Shown piece by piece: positions 1-7,542 of a stretch of DNA of 17,556 bases (positions within the stretch are counted from its first letter, which is position 1; each line of letters opens with the position of its first letter). Origin of the DNA: Pseudomonadota bacterium (lineage in GTDB: Bacteria > Pseudomonadota > Alphaproteobacteria > Acetobacterales > Acetobacteraceae); contig JAKBCJ010000047.1 of NCBI GenBank assembly GCA_021807975.1, positions 1 to 17,556 of the forward strand. The letters run 5' to 3'. The notes under the pieces were generated by a model that had not been told where the DNA came from, ran no database searches, and was given only the letters and a program-made list of their open reading frames with translations. A program made the position numbers and the translations under genes.

Positions 1-924
1 CCGCACCAGCCCCGCCACGGCGTCGGAGTTCCGGTCCATCATCGGAAAATGCGAGTTCCCGCTCATTCCGGCGGCGGGCAGATCCAGCACCTCCGCGACA
101 CACCCGGCATCGCGCAGCGCGCCCAGATACCGCTTCACCCGGGCCAGCATATCCGGCCACATCGGGTCGTTGGCAATATAGTCGCCGACCACCACCAGAT
201 GCGGCACCCCGCGCAGCACCGTCAGGTCCAGCCCGGACGGGTCGGGCGCGCCGGACGGTTCGATCCCGATCACCGCGCGCACTGTGTCTGGCGCATCCAA
301 TGCCGCGAAGAAACCGAACGCGCCGCCCTGGCTGTGGGTCATCACCACCGATGGCCCAACCTTGCGCACCAGCGCGCCATAGGCAGCCCGGGTCGGCGCA
401 TCATTGCCGCCCCAGCGCGGCACGACCTGCTTGGCGAACTGGTCGAAGAAATCCACCGGAAACAGTGTCCCCGGATAAGGAGTCCGCGTCGGGTACGAAC
501 CCGGCGGGCCGAAGCGGAATATCTCCCAACACTCCTGCTTCGATCGGAAATGCGGCTCGTCCGGGTAGATTTCGGGAAACCGTGACCAGGACGCCCGTCC
601 TCGCTCCACCGCATCGGACACGAACACATCGTGGCCGGCGTTCAGGAACCAGGATTGCCAGCCGGGCGCGCCATCCGGCTTCGTCTCCCACGTCGCGCCG
701 GTCATGCCGCCGCCGTGCCACATCAGCAGCGGATACCGGGCGGTGGGCGCCTTCAGCCGGACATACTGGGCGTACATCTGGCCGGTTTCGAAATCGCCGT
801 CGGCGGAGAAAACCCGCGGCGCGGCGCCTTGCGTCAGCACCATCGGCCTGGATGGCAGGCCGGCCAGCGACACAGCATGGCCGCCGATGTGGAAACTGCC
901 GATCTCGCGGACCTCGATCGCCAT
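1..924 (-). CDS. alpha/beta hydrolase (esterase-like), 3' end off the left edge
   Basis: This minus-strand gene starts at an ATG at 924-922, preceded by a strong AGGAGG ribosome binding site seven bases upstream, and stays open for 308 codons to base 1, so the C-terminus is outside the window. An HGGG oxyanion-type motif lies at residues 70-73. The probable nucleophile is Ser198 in H-S-Q-G-G, an H-x-S-x-G-like elbow variant within T-H-S-Q-G-G-A. The likely catalytic His is H292 in S-H-F-P-M-M-D, and the acid residue is less clear (E222 follows the next strand). I see no signal peptide, so it is probably cytoplasmic and hydrolyses an ester or similar bond; the substrate cannot be read from sequence. 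It is divergently arranged with the SDR oxidoreductase gene, with 112 bp between them. The fold is secure; the exact subfamily is not. Confidence 0.85.
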   Translation of the reverse strand, partial: MAIEVREIGSFHIGGHAVSLAGLPSRPMVLTQGAAPRVFSADGDFETGQMYAQYVRLKAPTARYPLLMWHGGGMTGATWETKPDGAPGWQSWFLNAGHDVFVSDAVERGRASWSRFPEIYPDEPHFRSKQECWEIFRFGPPGSYPTRTPYPGTLFPVDFFDQFAKQVVPRWGGNDAPTRAAYGALVRKVGPSVVMTHSQGGAFGFFAALDAPDTVRAVIGIEPSGAPDPSGLDLTVLRGVPHLVVVGDYIANDPMWPDMLARVKRYLGALRDAGCVAEVLDLPAAGMSGNSHFPMMDRNSDAVAGLVR

Positions 925-975
925 GTGCGTCCTCCTGTGTATCGCGGCACCGAACGAAGCCTCGCCCCGGCGCGC

Positions 976-1013
976 TTGACCCGAATTCGCGCGTCAACGA
1001 CGCTGGGTATAAT
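976..1013 (+). promoter_or_regulatory. candidate promoter of the SDR gene with a TTGAC/GTCAA inverted repeat
   Basis: A perfect TATAAT lies at 1008-1013, placing a start site near 1020 and leaving a leader of about 17 bases before the ATG at 1037. No good -35 lies 16-18 bases upstream (the best is TTCGCG at 986-991). An inverted repeat TTGAC (976-980) / GTCAA (993-997) with a 12-base spacer covers the place of the -35 box and could be an operator. The -10 is seen directly; its activity and any regulator are inference. Confidence 0.45.
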
Positions 1014-1036
1014 CGCGATCGAAAGGGAGCAACACC

Positions 1037-1852
1037 ATGAACAAACTGCAAGGCAAAGTGGCCATCGTCACCGGCGCCGCCCGCGGGCTGGGCCGGGCCT
1101 ATGCGCTGCGATTGGCGGGATTGGGCGCGAAAGTGGCGGTTAGCGACCTCAATCTGAAATCTTATGCGGAGTTCGAGGCCGAGGCAAAAGCCATGACCGC
1201 CGACAGCACGACGGATGAAATCCTCGCCATGGGCGGGGAGGCGATCGGCATCGAAACCGACGTGACCGATGAAGCGGCGGTCCAGGCGATGGTCAACCGG
1301 GTGGTTCAGACCTGGGGCCGCGTCGATATCCTGGTGGCCAATGCCGGCGGCGGGCGGGGGCGGCCGATGGACACCAAGGCCAGCACGCTCGATTCCGGAC
1401 TGCTGCATCTGGTGACCGAAATGAACCTGTACGGAACGGTGTACTGCGTGAACGCGGTGGCGCCGGTGATGAAAGAGCAGCGGTCGGGGCGGATCGTAAC
1501 GGTCAGTTCCATCGCCGGCCTTGGTCCGTCGCCGGATGGCGGCTATGCGCATTACGGTGCGGCAAAGGCGGCGATCGCGCATTACACCCGCTATCTGGCG
1601 CAGGACCTGGGGCCGTTCGGGATCAACGCCAACTGCATCGCGCCGGGCGTGATCACCACGGGCCGGATCATGGCAACGGTCGTGCCCGGCAGCATCAACG
1701 CCAACCGCGACCGGTCGGAGCAGATGGCGCTGCGCCGGCTTGGGTCGGTGGAGGACTGCGCCAAGGTGGTGGAATTCCTGGTGACGGATTTGTCCGACTA
1801 CGTCTCCGGACAGGTGATCGCGATCGACGGGGGAATGGTGCGCTCCGGCTAG
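1037..1852 (+). CDS. SDR family NAD(P)-dependent oxidoreductase
   Basis: This 271-residue classical short-chain dehydrogenase/reductase has the cofactor motif T-G-A-A-R-G-L-G at 12-19. Asp37 at the end of the second strand favours NAD(H) over NADP(H). The N-A-G-G motif is at 102-105, and the catalytic set is N130, S158, Y173 and K177 (Y-G-A-A-K). The C-terminus has the usual I-D-G-G-M ending. The start ATG has a good AAGGGAG site 8 bases upstream. An insertion of about 15 residues relative to typical family members lies around residues 43-65, between the second strand and the following helix. It probably oxidises or reduces an alcohol/ketone pair; the substrate is unknown. The divergent neighbour is a hydrolase, so the two might act on one ester-derived substrate, but that is a guess from position only. 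Confidence 0.93.
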   Translation: MNKLQGKVAIVTGAARGLGRAYALRLAGLGAKVAVSDLNLKSYAEFEAEAKAMTADSTTDEILAMGGEAIGIETDVTDEAAVQAMVNRVVQTWGRVDILVANAGGGRGRPMDTKASTLDSGLLHLVTEMNLYGTVYCVNAVAPVMKEQRSGRIVTVSSIAGLGPSPDGGYAHYGAAKAAIAHYTRYLAQDLGPFGINANCIAPGVITTGRIMATVVPGSINANRDRSEQMALRRLGSVEDCAKVVEFLVTDLSDYVSGQVIAIDGGMVRSG

Positions 1853-1947
1853 GGCCCGCCCGTCAAGCCGTCACCGCCGGGCTCAGGGCGCGGCCGGTCT
1901 GGTCCCGCGACCCGCCGCTTCCATGCATCCCCCCGGTCGGTTGGCGG

Positions 1948-2769
1948 CTAAAACATCTCCAGCGGCCCGGTGAGCGCATCGACATACTGCTCGACGGATG
2001 CCGCCATGACCGCCTTGGCATTGGCCGGAACGACCCGGTCCCACCAGCCGCCGTAGATGGCTTCGAATGGCCATGGTTTCAGCGTTTCAGCGATATGCAG
2101 GACGCGGCCGGCGTCCAGCGGTATCTGGTTCGGATAGCTGTGCATGAACGTCAGCCCCTTGTCGGGACGCACCTGCACCGTATCCCCGGTCAGAAGTACG
2201 CCATTGCCATCCGCCCCCTGCGCCCAGTGCAAGACCGAACTGCCGGGGAAATGACCGCCGCAGCGGATCAGGGTTAACCCCTCCGCCAGTTCCAGGTGAT
2301 CGCCCTCCCAGAAGGTAATCACCGGATCAGACCGGGTGACGTATTTGCGATCCATGGCGTGCAGGTATACCGGGATACTGTCGAACGCATGGCTCCATTC
2401 CACCACTGACCCCAGAAAGTGCGGGTGGGAGCATGCGATCGCGGTCAGGCCGCCCAGCGCCTTGATCAGCGTGACGGTGGTGTCGTCCAGGAAGGCGATG
2501 CAGTCCCACAGGACGGTTCCGGCCGCCGCCCGTACCATCAGGGCGCGCTGCCCGATCGCGAAGCCGGGAAATGTTCCGACCCCCATCAGGCCGGCGTCCA
2601 GGCGACGGAACCCGTTGAAGTAGGTCTTCCGCATCGCCTGCAACGTGGTCCAAGCCTGACCCGCCGGATCGACGTATCGGCGGTCGTCCCCACAGATCAG
2701 GCACCCGGCCGGCGGCGCCTCGGTATGGGGATACTGGCAGCCGCAGGCGGTGCAGATGAACGCGGGCAT
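1948..2769 (-). CDS. MBL-fold metallo-hydrolase with N-terminal Cys4 zinc ribbon
   Basis: This 273-residue protein starts at an ATG at 2769 with a GAAGGAG site upstream. Residues 1-30 form a rubredoxin-like or zinc-ribbon knuckle with C6-x2-C9 and C23-x2-C26. The rest is a metallo-beta-lactamase fold: the metal-site loop reads S-H115-P-H117-F-L-G-S-V-V-E124-W, followed by G-G-H173-F-P-G-S and L-L-T-G-D196-T. The canonical HxHxDH loop is therefore altered: the two first His are kept, but the D-H pair is missing. H173 and D196 keep their usual roles as metal ligands. It is probably cytoplasmic; the substrate is unknown. The gene lies 67 bp downstream of the 3-hydroxyisobutyryl-CoA hydrolase gene on the same strand, so co-transcription is plausible. 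Confidence 0.85.
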   Translation of the reverse strand: MPAFICTACGCQYPHTEAPPAGCLICGDDRRYVDPAGQAWTTLQAMRKTYFNGFRRLDAGLMGVGTFPGFAIGQRALMVRAAAGTVLWDCIAFLDDTTVTLIKALGGLTAIACSHPHFLGSVVEWSHAFDSIPVYLHAMDRKYVTRSDPVITFWEGDHLELAEGLTLIRCGGHFPGSSVLHWAQGADGNGVLLTGDTVQVRPDKGLTFMHSYPNQIPLDAGRVLHIAETLKPWPFEAIYGGWWDRVVPANAKAVMAASVEQYVDALTGPLEMF

Positions 2770-2836
2770 GCGGGCACGCTCCTTCGGAAACGGTTAATGC
2801 CTTCGAACAAGGGACAGCTGCACCGCACAACCGGTT

Positions 2837-3847
2837 TCAGGGAGCGAACATGGCGGCGATCCTGGCGGGATCGACCTCCTCGATCCGGGCGGGCTGCCAG
2901 GCCGGCTTGCGGTCCTTGTCCACCACCATCGCCCTTACGCCCTCGGCGAAATCCGGATGCGCCATCGTGGTTTTGGTCAGTGCGAATTCCGCGTCCAGCG
3001 CGTCCCGCAGATTCAGATCGCGGCCGCGGCGCAGCGCCAGCAGCGTCCAGTACAGCGCGGACGGGGACACGAGCCGCAGCGCCTTCAGCACGTCGTGCGC
3101 CCGCGCCGACCCGTCTGCTTCCAGCCGCGCCACGATTTCCGGCACCGTCGGGGCGGAGAACCAATGGTCGATGGCGGCGCGCTGGTCCGCCAGCGAGAAC
3201 GGCGGCAGCGTCTCATTGAAGGCAGCCAGGGCAGCGACGCCGTCGCGGGCCAGGGCGGCGGACAGGTCTTTCAACCGCGCGCGCGGGGTGAAATGGGTCG
3301 CCAGGCCGGCATGCACCGCGTCGGCGCCGTTGATGCGCTGGCCGGTCAGGCCCAGATACATACCCAGTTCACCCGGCAGGCGGGGCAGCAGGAAAGTGCC
3401 GCCGATGTCGGGGAAAAACCCAATAATTGTCTCCGGCATGCCGAACCCGGCATGTTCGGTGGCGACGCGGTAATGGCCATGCACCGACATGCCGATGCCG
3501 CCGCCCATGCAGATACCGTCGATCAGCGCGATATACGGCTTGGGGTAGGTCGCGATGGTCATGTTCAGGTCGTATTCCTCGGTGAAGAACCGATCGACCT
3601 CGGTGCGATCGCCGGACAACTGGCCGTCGCGCAGAAAGCGGATATCGCCGCCGGCGCAGAAGGCGCGATCGCCGGCGCCCTCGATTACCACGGCATCGAC
3701 ATGCGGATCGTGCCGCCAGGTTTCCAGGATCGCGGCGCAGGCGCGCAACATACCCAGGTCCAGCGCATTCAACGCCTTGGGGCGGTTCAGCACGATGCGT
3801 CCGATGCGTCCGTCGCGGCGGGTTAGAACGGTATCTTCGATGGTCAT
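2837..3847 (-). CDS. 3-hydroxyisobutyryl-CoA hydrolase (enoyl-CoA hydratase/isomerase family)
   Basis: This 336-residue crotonase-fold protein hydrolyses, by family assignment, 3-hydroxyisobutyryl-CoA to 3-hydroxyisobutyrate in valine degradation. The oxyanion-hole loops are A-F-C-A-G-G-D-I-R (62-70) and M-G-G-G (114-117). The catalytic region reads G-M-P-E139-T-I-I-G-F-F-P-D147-I-G-G, with the Glu and Asp characteristic of the hydrolase branch. The length and the long C-terminal extension past residue 260 fit HIBYL-CoA hydrolases rather than plain enoyl-CoA hydratases of about 260 residues. A GGGAGA site lies about nine bases before the ATG at 3847. The MBL-fold gene follows in the same direction. 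No other valine-pathway gene is visible in the window, so a different acyl-CoA substrate cannot be excluded. Confidence 0.9.
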   Translation of the reverse strand: MTIEDTVLTRRDGRIGRIVLNRPKALNALDLGMLRACAAILETWRHDPHVDAVVIEGAGDRAFCAGGDIRFLRDGQLSGDRTEVDRFFTEEYDLNMTIATYPKPYIALIDGICMGGGIGMSVHGHYRVATEHAGFGMPETIIGFFPDIGGTFLLPRLPGELGMYLGLTGQRINGADAVHAGLATHFTPRARLKDLSAALARDGVAALAAFNETLPPFSLADQRAAIDHWFSAPTVPEIVARLEADGSARAHDVLKALRLVSPSALYWTLLALRRGRDLNLRDALDAEFALTKTTMAHPDFAEGVRAMVVDKDRKPAWQPARIEEVDPARIAAMFAP

Positions 3848-3978
3848 GCGGCAATGTCTCCCGGGTCGGCAGCCGTGTTACCCGGCGGATCGCGCGGTGC
3901 CAAGAGCGGCGGTTGCGCGCCCTCGACAGCATCCCCATCCAAATCGCATGATGGGTGGGGAAGCAGCGGAGGAACGGT

Positions 3979-4896
3979 ATGCGCGTCGCGATTATCGGGC
4001 AGCAGGATTTCGGCAAGGCAACGCTGGACGCGTTCCTGGCGCGCGGCGACGATGTCGCGGCGGTGTTCTGCGCCCCGGAAAAAGGCCGCCCCGATCCGCT
4101 GCGCCTGGCCGGCGAGGCGGCGGGCATCCCGACCCACCAGTTCCCGAAACTGACCGACCCGGAGGCGCTGGAAGCGTTGCGTGCCGCCAGGGCCGATATC
4201 GCGGTGATGGCCTATGTGACCCAGTTCGTGCCGCGGGATTTCTGCGACATCCCCAAATTCGGCACGATCCAGTTCCACCCCAGCCTGCTGCCGCTGCATC
4301 GTGGCGCATCGTCCATGAGCTGGTCGATCATCCTCGGCCGTTCGGAAACCGGCTTCAGCATCTTCCGCCCGAACGACGGCCTGGACGAGGGGGCGGTGAT
4401 CCTGACGCGCGCGGTGCCGATCGAACCGGAAGATACCCTCGGGAGCCTCTATTTCGGTAAAATCTTCCCAATGGGCGTCGCCGGCCTGATCGAGGTGGCC
4501 GATCTGGCCGTGGCCGGCAAGGCGCCGGCCATTGCGCAATACGAACCCAATGCGGGATACGAAGGCATCATCCGGGAAGCCGAGTCCCATATCCACTGGG
4601 CGACCCATGTGGACCAGACGTTCAATCTGATTCGCGGCTGCAATCCCGCCCCCGGGGCCTGGACGACGCACGAGGGCAGGAAGCTGTTCCTGTTCGAAAG
4701 CACCAAGCGGATCGCCCGCACATTCGGCGAGGTAAAAGGCAGGAAAATCGGCCAGGTCGTGGCGCAATCCGGTTCCAGCCTGACGATCCATGGCCAGGGC
4801 GGCTTTATTGAGGTTCACCGCGTGCGCTGGGACGGCGGCAAGAAAATCGCCGCCGCCGAAGCCGGGCTGGAGGTCGGGACCATCCTCGGCGGCTAG
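3979..4896 (+). CDS. formyltransferase-fold protein, 10-formyltetrahydrofolate hydrolase-like
   Basis: This is a 305-residue protein. The ATG at 3979 is chosen because GGAGG lies six bases upstream and the protein then begins with the strand M-R-V-A-I-I-G; a GTG at 3955 would add eight unlikely residues. The formyltransferase core contains F-H100-P-S-L-L-P-L-H-R-G-A-S and D136 in N-D-G-L-D-E-G, a His-Asp pair 36 residues apart. That matches the catalytic pair of the N-terminal hydrolase domain of 10-formyl-THF dehydrogenase. The Asn of the N-x-H motif of methionyl-tRNA formyltransferase is replaced by Ile/Gln. G-F-S-I-F and the later Y-E-G-I and P-G-A-W segments also fit that branch. It ends as a free-standing enzyme without the carrier and aldehyde dehydrogenase domains. 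It probably handles formyl groups on folate; it could instead be a specialised formyltransferase. It is divergent from the HIBYL-CoA hydrolase gene. Confidence 0.85.
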   Translation: MRVAIIGQQDFGKATLDAFLARGDDVAAVFCAPEKGRPDPLRLAGEAAGIPTHQFPKLTDPEALEALRAARADIAVMAYVTQFVPRDFCDIPKFGTIQFHPSLLPLHRGASSMSWSIILGRSETGFSIFRPNDGLDEGAVILTRAVPIEPEDTLGSLYFGKIFPMGVAGLIEVADLAVAGKAPAIAQYEPNAGYEGIIREAESHIHWATHVDQTFNLIRGCNPAPGAWTTHEGRKLFLFESTKRIARTFGEVKGRKIGQVVAQSGSSLTIHGQGGFIEVHRVRWDGGKKIAAAEAGLEVGTILGG

Positions 4897-4929
4897 GATG
4901 TGGCGCTCCCGGCCGGTTTTGCCGCAATC

Positions 4930-4943
4930 TTGACGCACATCAA
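4930..4943. promoter_or_regulatory. FNR/FixK-type box upstream of the DUF6455-like gene
   Basis: TTGACGCACATCAA matches TTGAY-N4-RTCAA, the half-site pattern bound by FNR/FixK/Dnr-type CRP-family regulators. It ends 60 bases before the ATG at 5004, nearly the same distance as the two boxes near 10013-10073 have from their genes. No -10 box sits at the right distance for TTGACG to serve as a plain -35. The sequence match is seen directly; the binding protein is inferred. Confidence 0.6.
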
Positions 4944-5003
4944 ACCATTGGCCGCGGAAACGTGCCAGCGTCTCCTGGATAGTCCGTCCGGGAGATCCAA
5001 CAC

Positions 5004-5402
5004 ATGCCCACATCCGAAACGCCGAGCCTGTTGAGCAGGACGTTCGACTGGATCAAGGCCCGCGCCAGCCGCGATAATGAACTGGCGTCATTGTCGCATT
5101 CCGATCTGGAACGCCTCGCGGCCGACATTGGTGTCACGGACTCCGATTTGCGCGATGTCGTCCCGACGATCGCCGACCACAGTGAGTTAATGGACCGGAT
5201 GATCCGCGCCCGCGGGCTGGACCCGGTGCAACTGCGCGGCGCGCTTGCGCCCGTGATGCGCGATATGGAGGTGACGTGTGCCAGATGCGGCGATTCCCGG
5301 ATCTGCAGGCGCGCACTGGCAGCCGGCACAGCGGCGCAGAGAAGCCATGAGTTTTGCGGCAATGCCAGGGTTATCGACGAACTGCTGACGCCCGCGGCCT
5401 GA
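5004..5402 (+). CDS. small Cys-cluster protein, DUF6455-like
   Basis: This is a 132-residue cytoplasmic protein with no signal peptide or membrane segment. The N-terminal half (about 1-70) is helical, with an S-H-S-D-L-E-R-L-A-A-D-I-G segment reminiscent of DUF1127-type motifs. The C-terminal half holds a cysteine cluster C92-x2-C95-x5-C101-x16-C118, with the R-R-A-L-A-A-G-T-A-A and E-F-C-x-N-A text typical of the DUF6455 family as I recall it. Four spaced Cys suggest a bound metal (Zn or Fe) or a redox switch. The start has GGGAG nine bases upstream. An FNR/FixK-type palindrome precedes the gene, which points to low-oxygen or redox control. Family assignment is from memory of the Cys pattern; function is unknown. 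Confidence 0.75.
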   Translation: MPTSETPSLLSRTFDWIKARASRDNELASLSHSDLERLAADIGVTDSDLRDVVPTIADHSELMDRMIRARGLDPVQLRGALAPVMRDMEVTCARCGDSRICRRALAAGTAAQRSHEFCGNARVIDELLTPAA

Positions 5403-5562
5403 CACGGCCGGTCAATGGACAAAAAATGCGGCTGTGCGCGGTTAGCCGGTTTGGCATGGCAACGGATTGTGGCACACACTTGTTTTCAGAAGGGTCGTTG
5501 CTCAAACAGGCGCCGGCCTGTAGCGTCCGTCCAACCTCAGGAAGCCGGAAAACCGTCTGTTC

Positions 5563-6612
5563 ATGTCCGTCCGCACGCTTCTGGCCGCCGTGGCGCTGCT
5601 CGCTGCCCCGGCAGCGGCCTCGCCCTTGGCCTTTGCCAGCCCTAACGATCTGACAATTGTCACGCGCGACGAGGCGGAGCAGCAGGCGATCGAGGTTGCT
5701 TATGTGCAGCCATTCACCGCGGTGACCGCGACGCCTGTTCAGCAGGCGGTTTGGGACGGCGGCATTGACATGCTGCGCACTCAGGCCAAGGCGACCGAAA
5801 ACCAATGGGATCTGGTGCTGGTCGATGCCGACGAACTGTCGGTCGGGTGCGGAGAGGGGCTGTTCGAAAAACTGGACTGGTCGGCGGTCGGCGGCAAGGA
5901 TCATTACGCCCCGCAGGCGGTCAGCGATTGCGGCCTGGGCGCGGTGGTCAGCACGGTTGTTCTGGCCTGGGACAAAGATAAACTGCCCGTCGCGCCATCC
6001 TGGGCGGATTTCTGGGATGTGGCCAAGTATCCCGGAAAGCGCGGGCTGCAGAAAGGCGTGCGCGGCAACCTGGAATTCGCTCTGATGGCCGACGGCGTCG
6101 CCCCCGGCGACGTTTACAAGACATTATCGACATCGGACGGTGTGGAGCGGGCGTTCCGCAAGCTCGATCAGTTGAAGCCCTATATCGAATGGTGGACCAC
6201 CAAAGCCGAGGCAGCCCGGATTCTGGCCTCTGGCGATGTGCTGATGACCAGCGCCCCCAGCAGTCAGGTCGCCACAATGGCGGAGCAGGAACACAAGAAT
6301 TTCGGTCTGCAGTTCACCGGCAGCCTGTCGGAGGTTGAAAGCTGGGCGATCATGAAAGGCAGCCCGTCAGCCAGGATGGCAATGCAATTCCTGTACTTCA
6401 CCGGAATGCCGGCGGTGGAACAGCGGTTGCTGCGAAACAGCGGGGAGGGCGGCCTCGCGAAGGGCCTGCACGACGGTTTGGCGCCGGAACTGGCAGCGGT
6501 GTCCCCCAGCGCGCCGGCCAATATAGCGGCGGGTTTGCGGATCGATGCAGGGTTTTGGCACGATAATCTGCCAAAGCTGCGGCAGCGGTTCGATGCCTGG
6601 TTAGGACACTAG
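5563..6612 (+). CDS. ABC transporter substrate-binding protein, spermidine/putrescine (PotD) type
   Basis: This 349-residue secreted protein has an N-terminal signal peptide (hydrophobic 5-19, likely cleavage between about residues 19 and 26). The body is a type-II periplasmic binding fold resembling extracellular solute-binding proteins of polyamine-type importers: D-L-V-L-V-D-A-D (83-90), W-A-D-F-W-D-V-A-K-Y-P-G-K-R-G in the middle, and G-D-V-L-M-T-S-A-P just before the second-lobe crossover. Two Cys, C96 and C123, probably form a disulfide in the periplasm. The start is weakly supported: AGGAAG lies 18 bases upstream, too far for an ideal site, but no better start is seen. No permease or ATPase gene is adjacent, so it is an orphan receptor. 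Its stop overlaps the convergent pfkB gene by 4 bp. The ligand is unknown. Confidence 0.85.
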   Translation: MSVRTLLAAVALLAAPAAASPLAFASPNDLTIVTRDEAEQQAIEVAYVQPFTAVTATPVQQAVWDGGIDMLRTQAKATENQWDLVLVDADELSVGCGEGLFEKLDWSAVGGKDHYAPQAVSDCGLGAVVSTVVLAWDKDKLPVAPSWADFWDVAKYPGKRGLQKGVRGNLEFALMADGVAPGDVYKTLSTSDGVERAFRKLDQLKPYIEWWTTKAEAARILASGDVLMTSAPSSQVATMAEQEHKNFGLQFTGSLSEVESWAIMKGSPSARMAMQFLYFTGMPAVEQRLLRNSGEGGLAKGLHDGLAPELAAVSPSAPANIAAGLRIDAGFWHDNLPKLRQRFDAWLGH

Positions 6613-7541
6613 ACCAAGGTTTTCAGGCACGTCCGGTACAGGTCTTCGACATGTTGGCGGTCCACCCGGGCGGTGCCATACGTGGCCACCGCCACGGCGC
6701 CCGCGGCGGTGGCGAACGCCAGGGCATTTCGATCCGACAGGCCCCGGGTAAATCCCAGCAAGAGCCCGGCCAGGAAGCTGTCGCCAGCGCCGACGGCCCC
6801 GCGTTCGTCCACCGGCATCGCCGGCGAGTGGATGATGCCGCCGGCCCCGCCGAGTACTGCACCGTCGGCGCCGAGACTGACCGCGACGTTTCGGATGTTC
6901 CCGGCGCGCAGCAGCAAGGCGATCTCCTCGTCCCGGGCACGCGGGTCCTCCAGCGGACGGCCGGCCAGAAATGTCAGTTCGCCCAGGCTTGCCTTCAGCA
7001 GGCCGATCGGCGCGGACACCGCGGCCCGCAATGCGGCCCCGGAGGTATCCAGCGCGAAGTGCAGTCCGCGCCTGGCGGTGATCGCTGCCGCCCGGGCATA
7101 AAAGTCCTCAGGCACGCCGGGCGGCAGGCTGCCGCTGGCGACGATCCAGTCCGCTTCGATGGTTTCCAGTACGCTTAAAGCCGCGACCCATTCTTCCCGC
7201 CGCACCGCCGGGCCTTCCGGCACGAACCGGTATTCCAGGCCGCTTTCGCGGTCCTGGACGTTCATGCTGATCCGGTTCCGGCCGGCGATCGGAAGGGCCT
7301 GCCACGGCACGCCGGATTCGGTCAGCAGCGTTTCCAGCAGCGTGCCGGTCGCACCACCCGTCATGACCAGCGCCAGCGTGTCCCCGCCCAGGGCGCCGAT
7401 GACCCGGGCGACGTTGATTCCGCCGCCGCCCGCATCCAGTTGCTCCTCCGACGAACGTATCTTATGCGTCGGCCTCACATAGGGCGCCACGCAGGCCACA
7501 TCGATGGCCGGATTCATCGTTAGTGTAACGATCCGCGGCAT
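6609..7541 (-). CDS. pfkB: PfkB-family hexose-phosphate kinase (6-phosphofructokinase II-like)
   Basis: This 310-residue ribokinase-fold sugar kinase has the substrate-binding signature G-G-G-G-I-N-V-A-R at 38-46 and the anion-hole/catalytic-base motif V-G-A-G-D-S (D254). The N-terminal strand R-I-V-T-L-T-M-N-P-A-I-D and the A-S-G-S-L-P-P-G-V segment resemble E. coli PfkB, so phosphorylation of fructose 6-phosphate is the best guess; 1-phosphofructokinase or tagatose-6-phosphate kinase are alternatives. The usual K-P-N-x-x-E motif reads K-A-S-L-G-E here. The ATG at 7541 lies one base after the TGA of the PEP synthase gene (TGACATG), so translation is very likely coupled and the pair forms one operon behind the FNR-type box at 10013. 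Confidence 0.88.
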   Translation of the reverse strand: MPRIVTLTMNPAIDVACVAPYVRPTHKIRSSEEQLDAGGGGINVARVIGALGGDTLALVMTGGATGTLLETLLTESGVPWQALPIAGRNRISMNVQDRESGLEYRFVPEGPAVRREEWVAALSVLETIEADWIVASGSLPPGVPEDFYARAAAITARRGLHFALDTSGAALRAAVSAPIGLLKASLGELTFLAGRPLEDPRARDEEIALLLRAGNIRNVAVSLGADGAVLGGAGGIIHSPAMPVDERGAVGAGDSFLAGLLLGFTRGLSDRNALAFATAAGAVAVATYGTARVDRQHVEDLYRTCLKTLV

Positions 7542-7542
7542 G

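Noticed and set aside
401..1582. 393-codon minus-strand ORF across the hydrolase and SDR genes
   Set aside because: It overlaps two well-supported genes in other frames, has Arg/His-rich shadow composition and no family motif.
5451..5475. Sigma-54-like TTGGCATGG...TTGTG upstream of the binding-protein gene
   Set aside because: The GG and GC elements do not have the required -24/-12 spacing.
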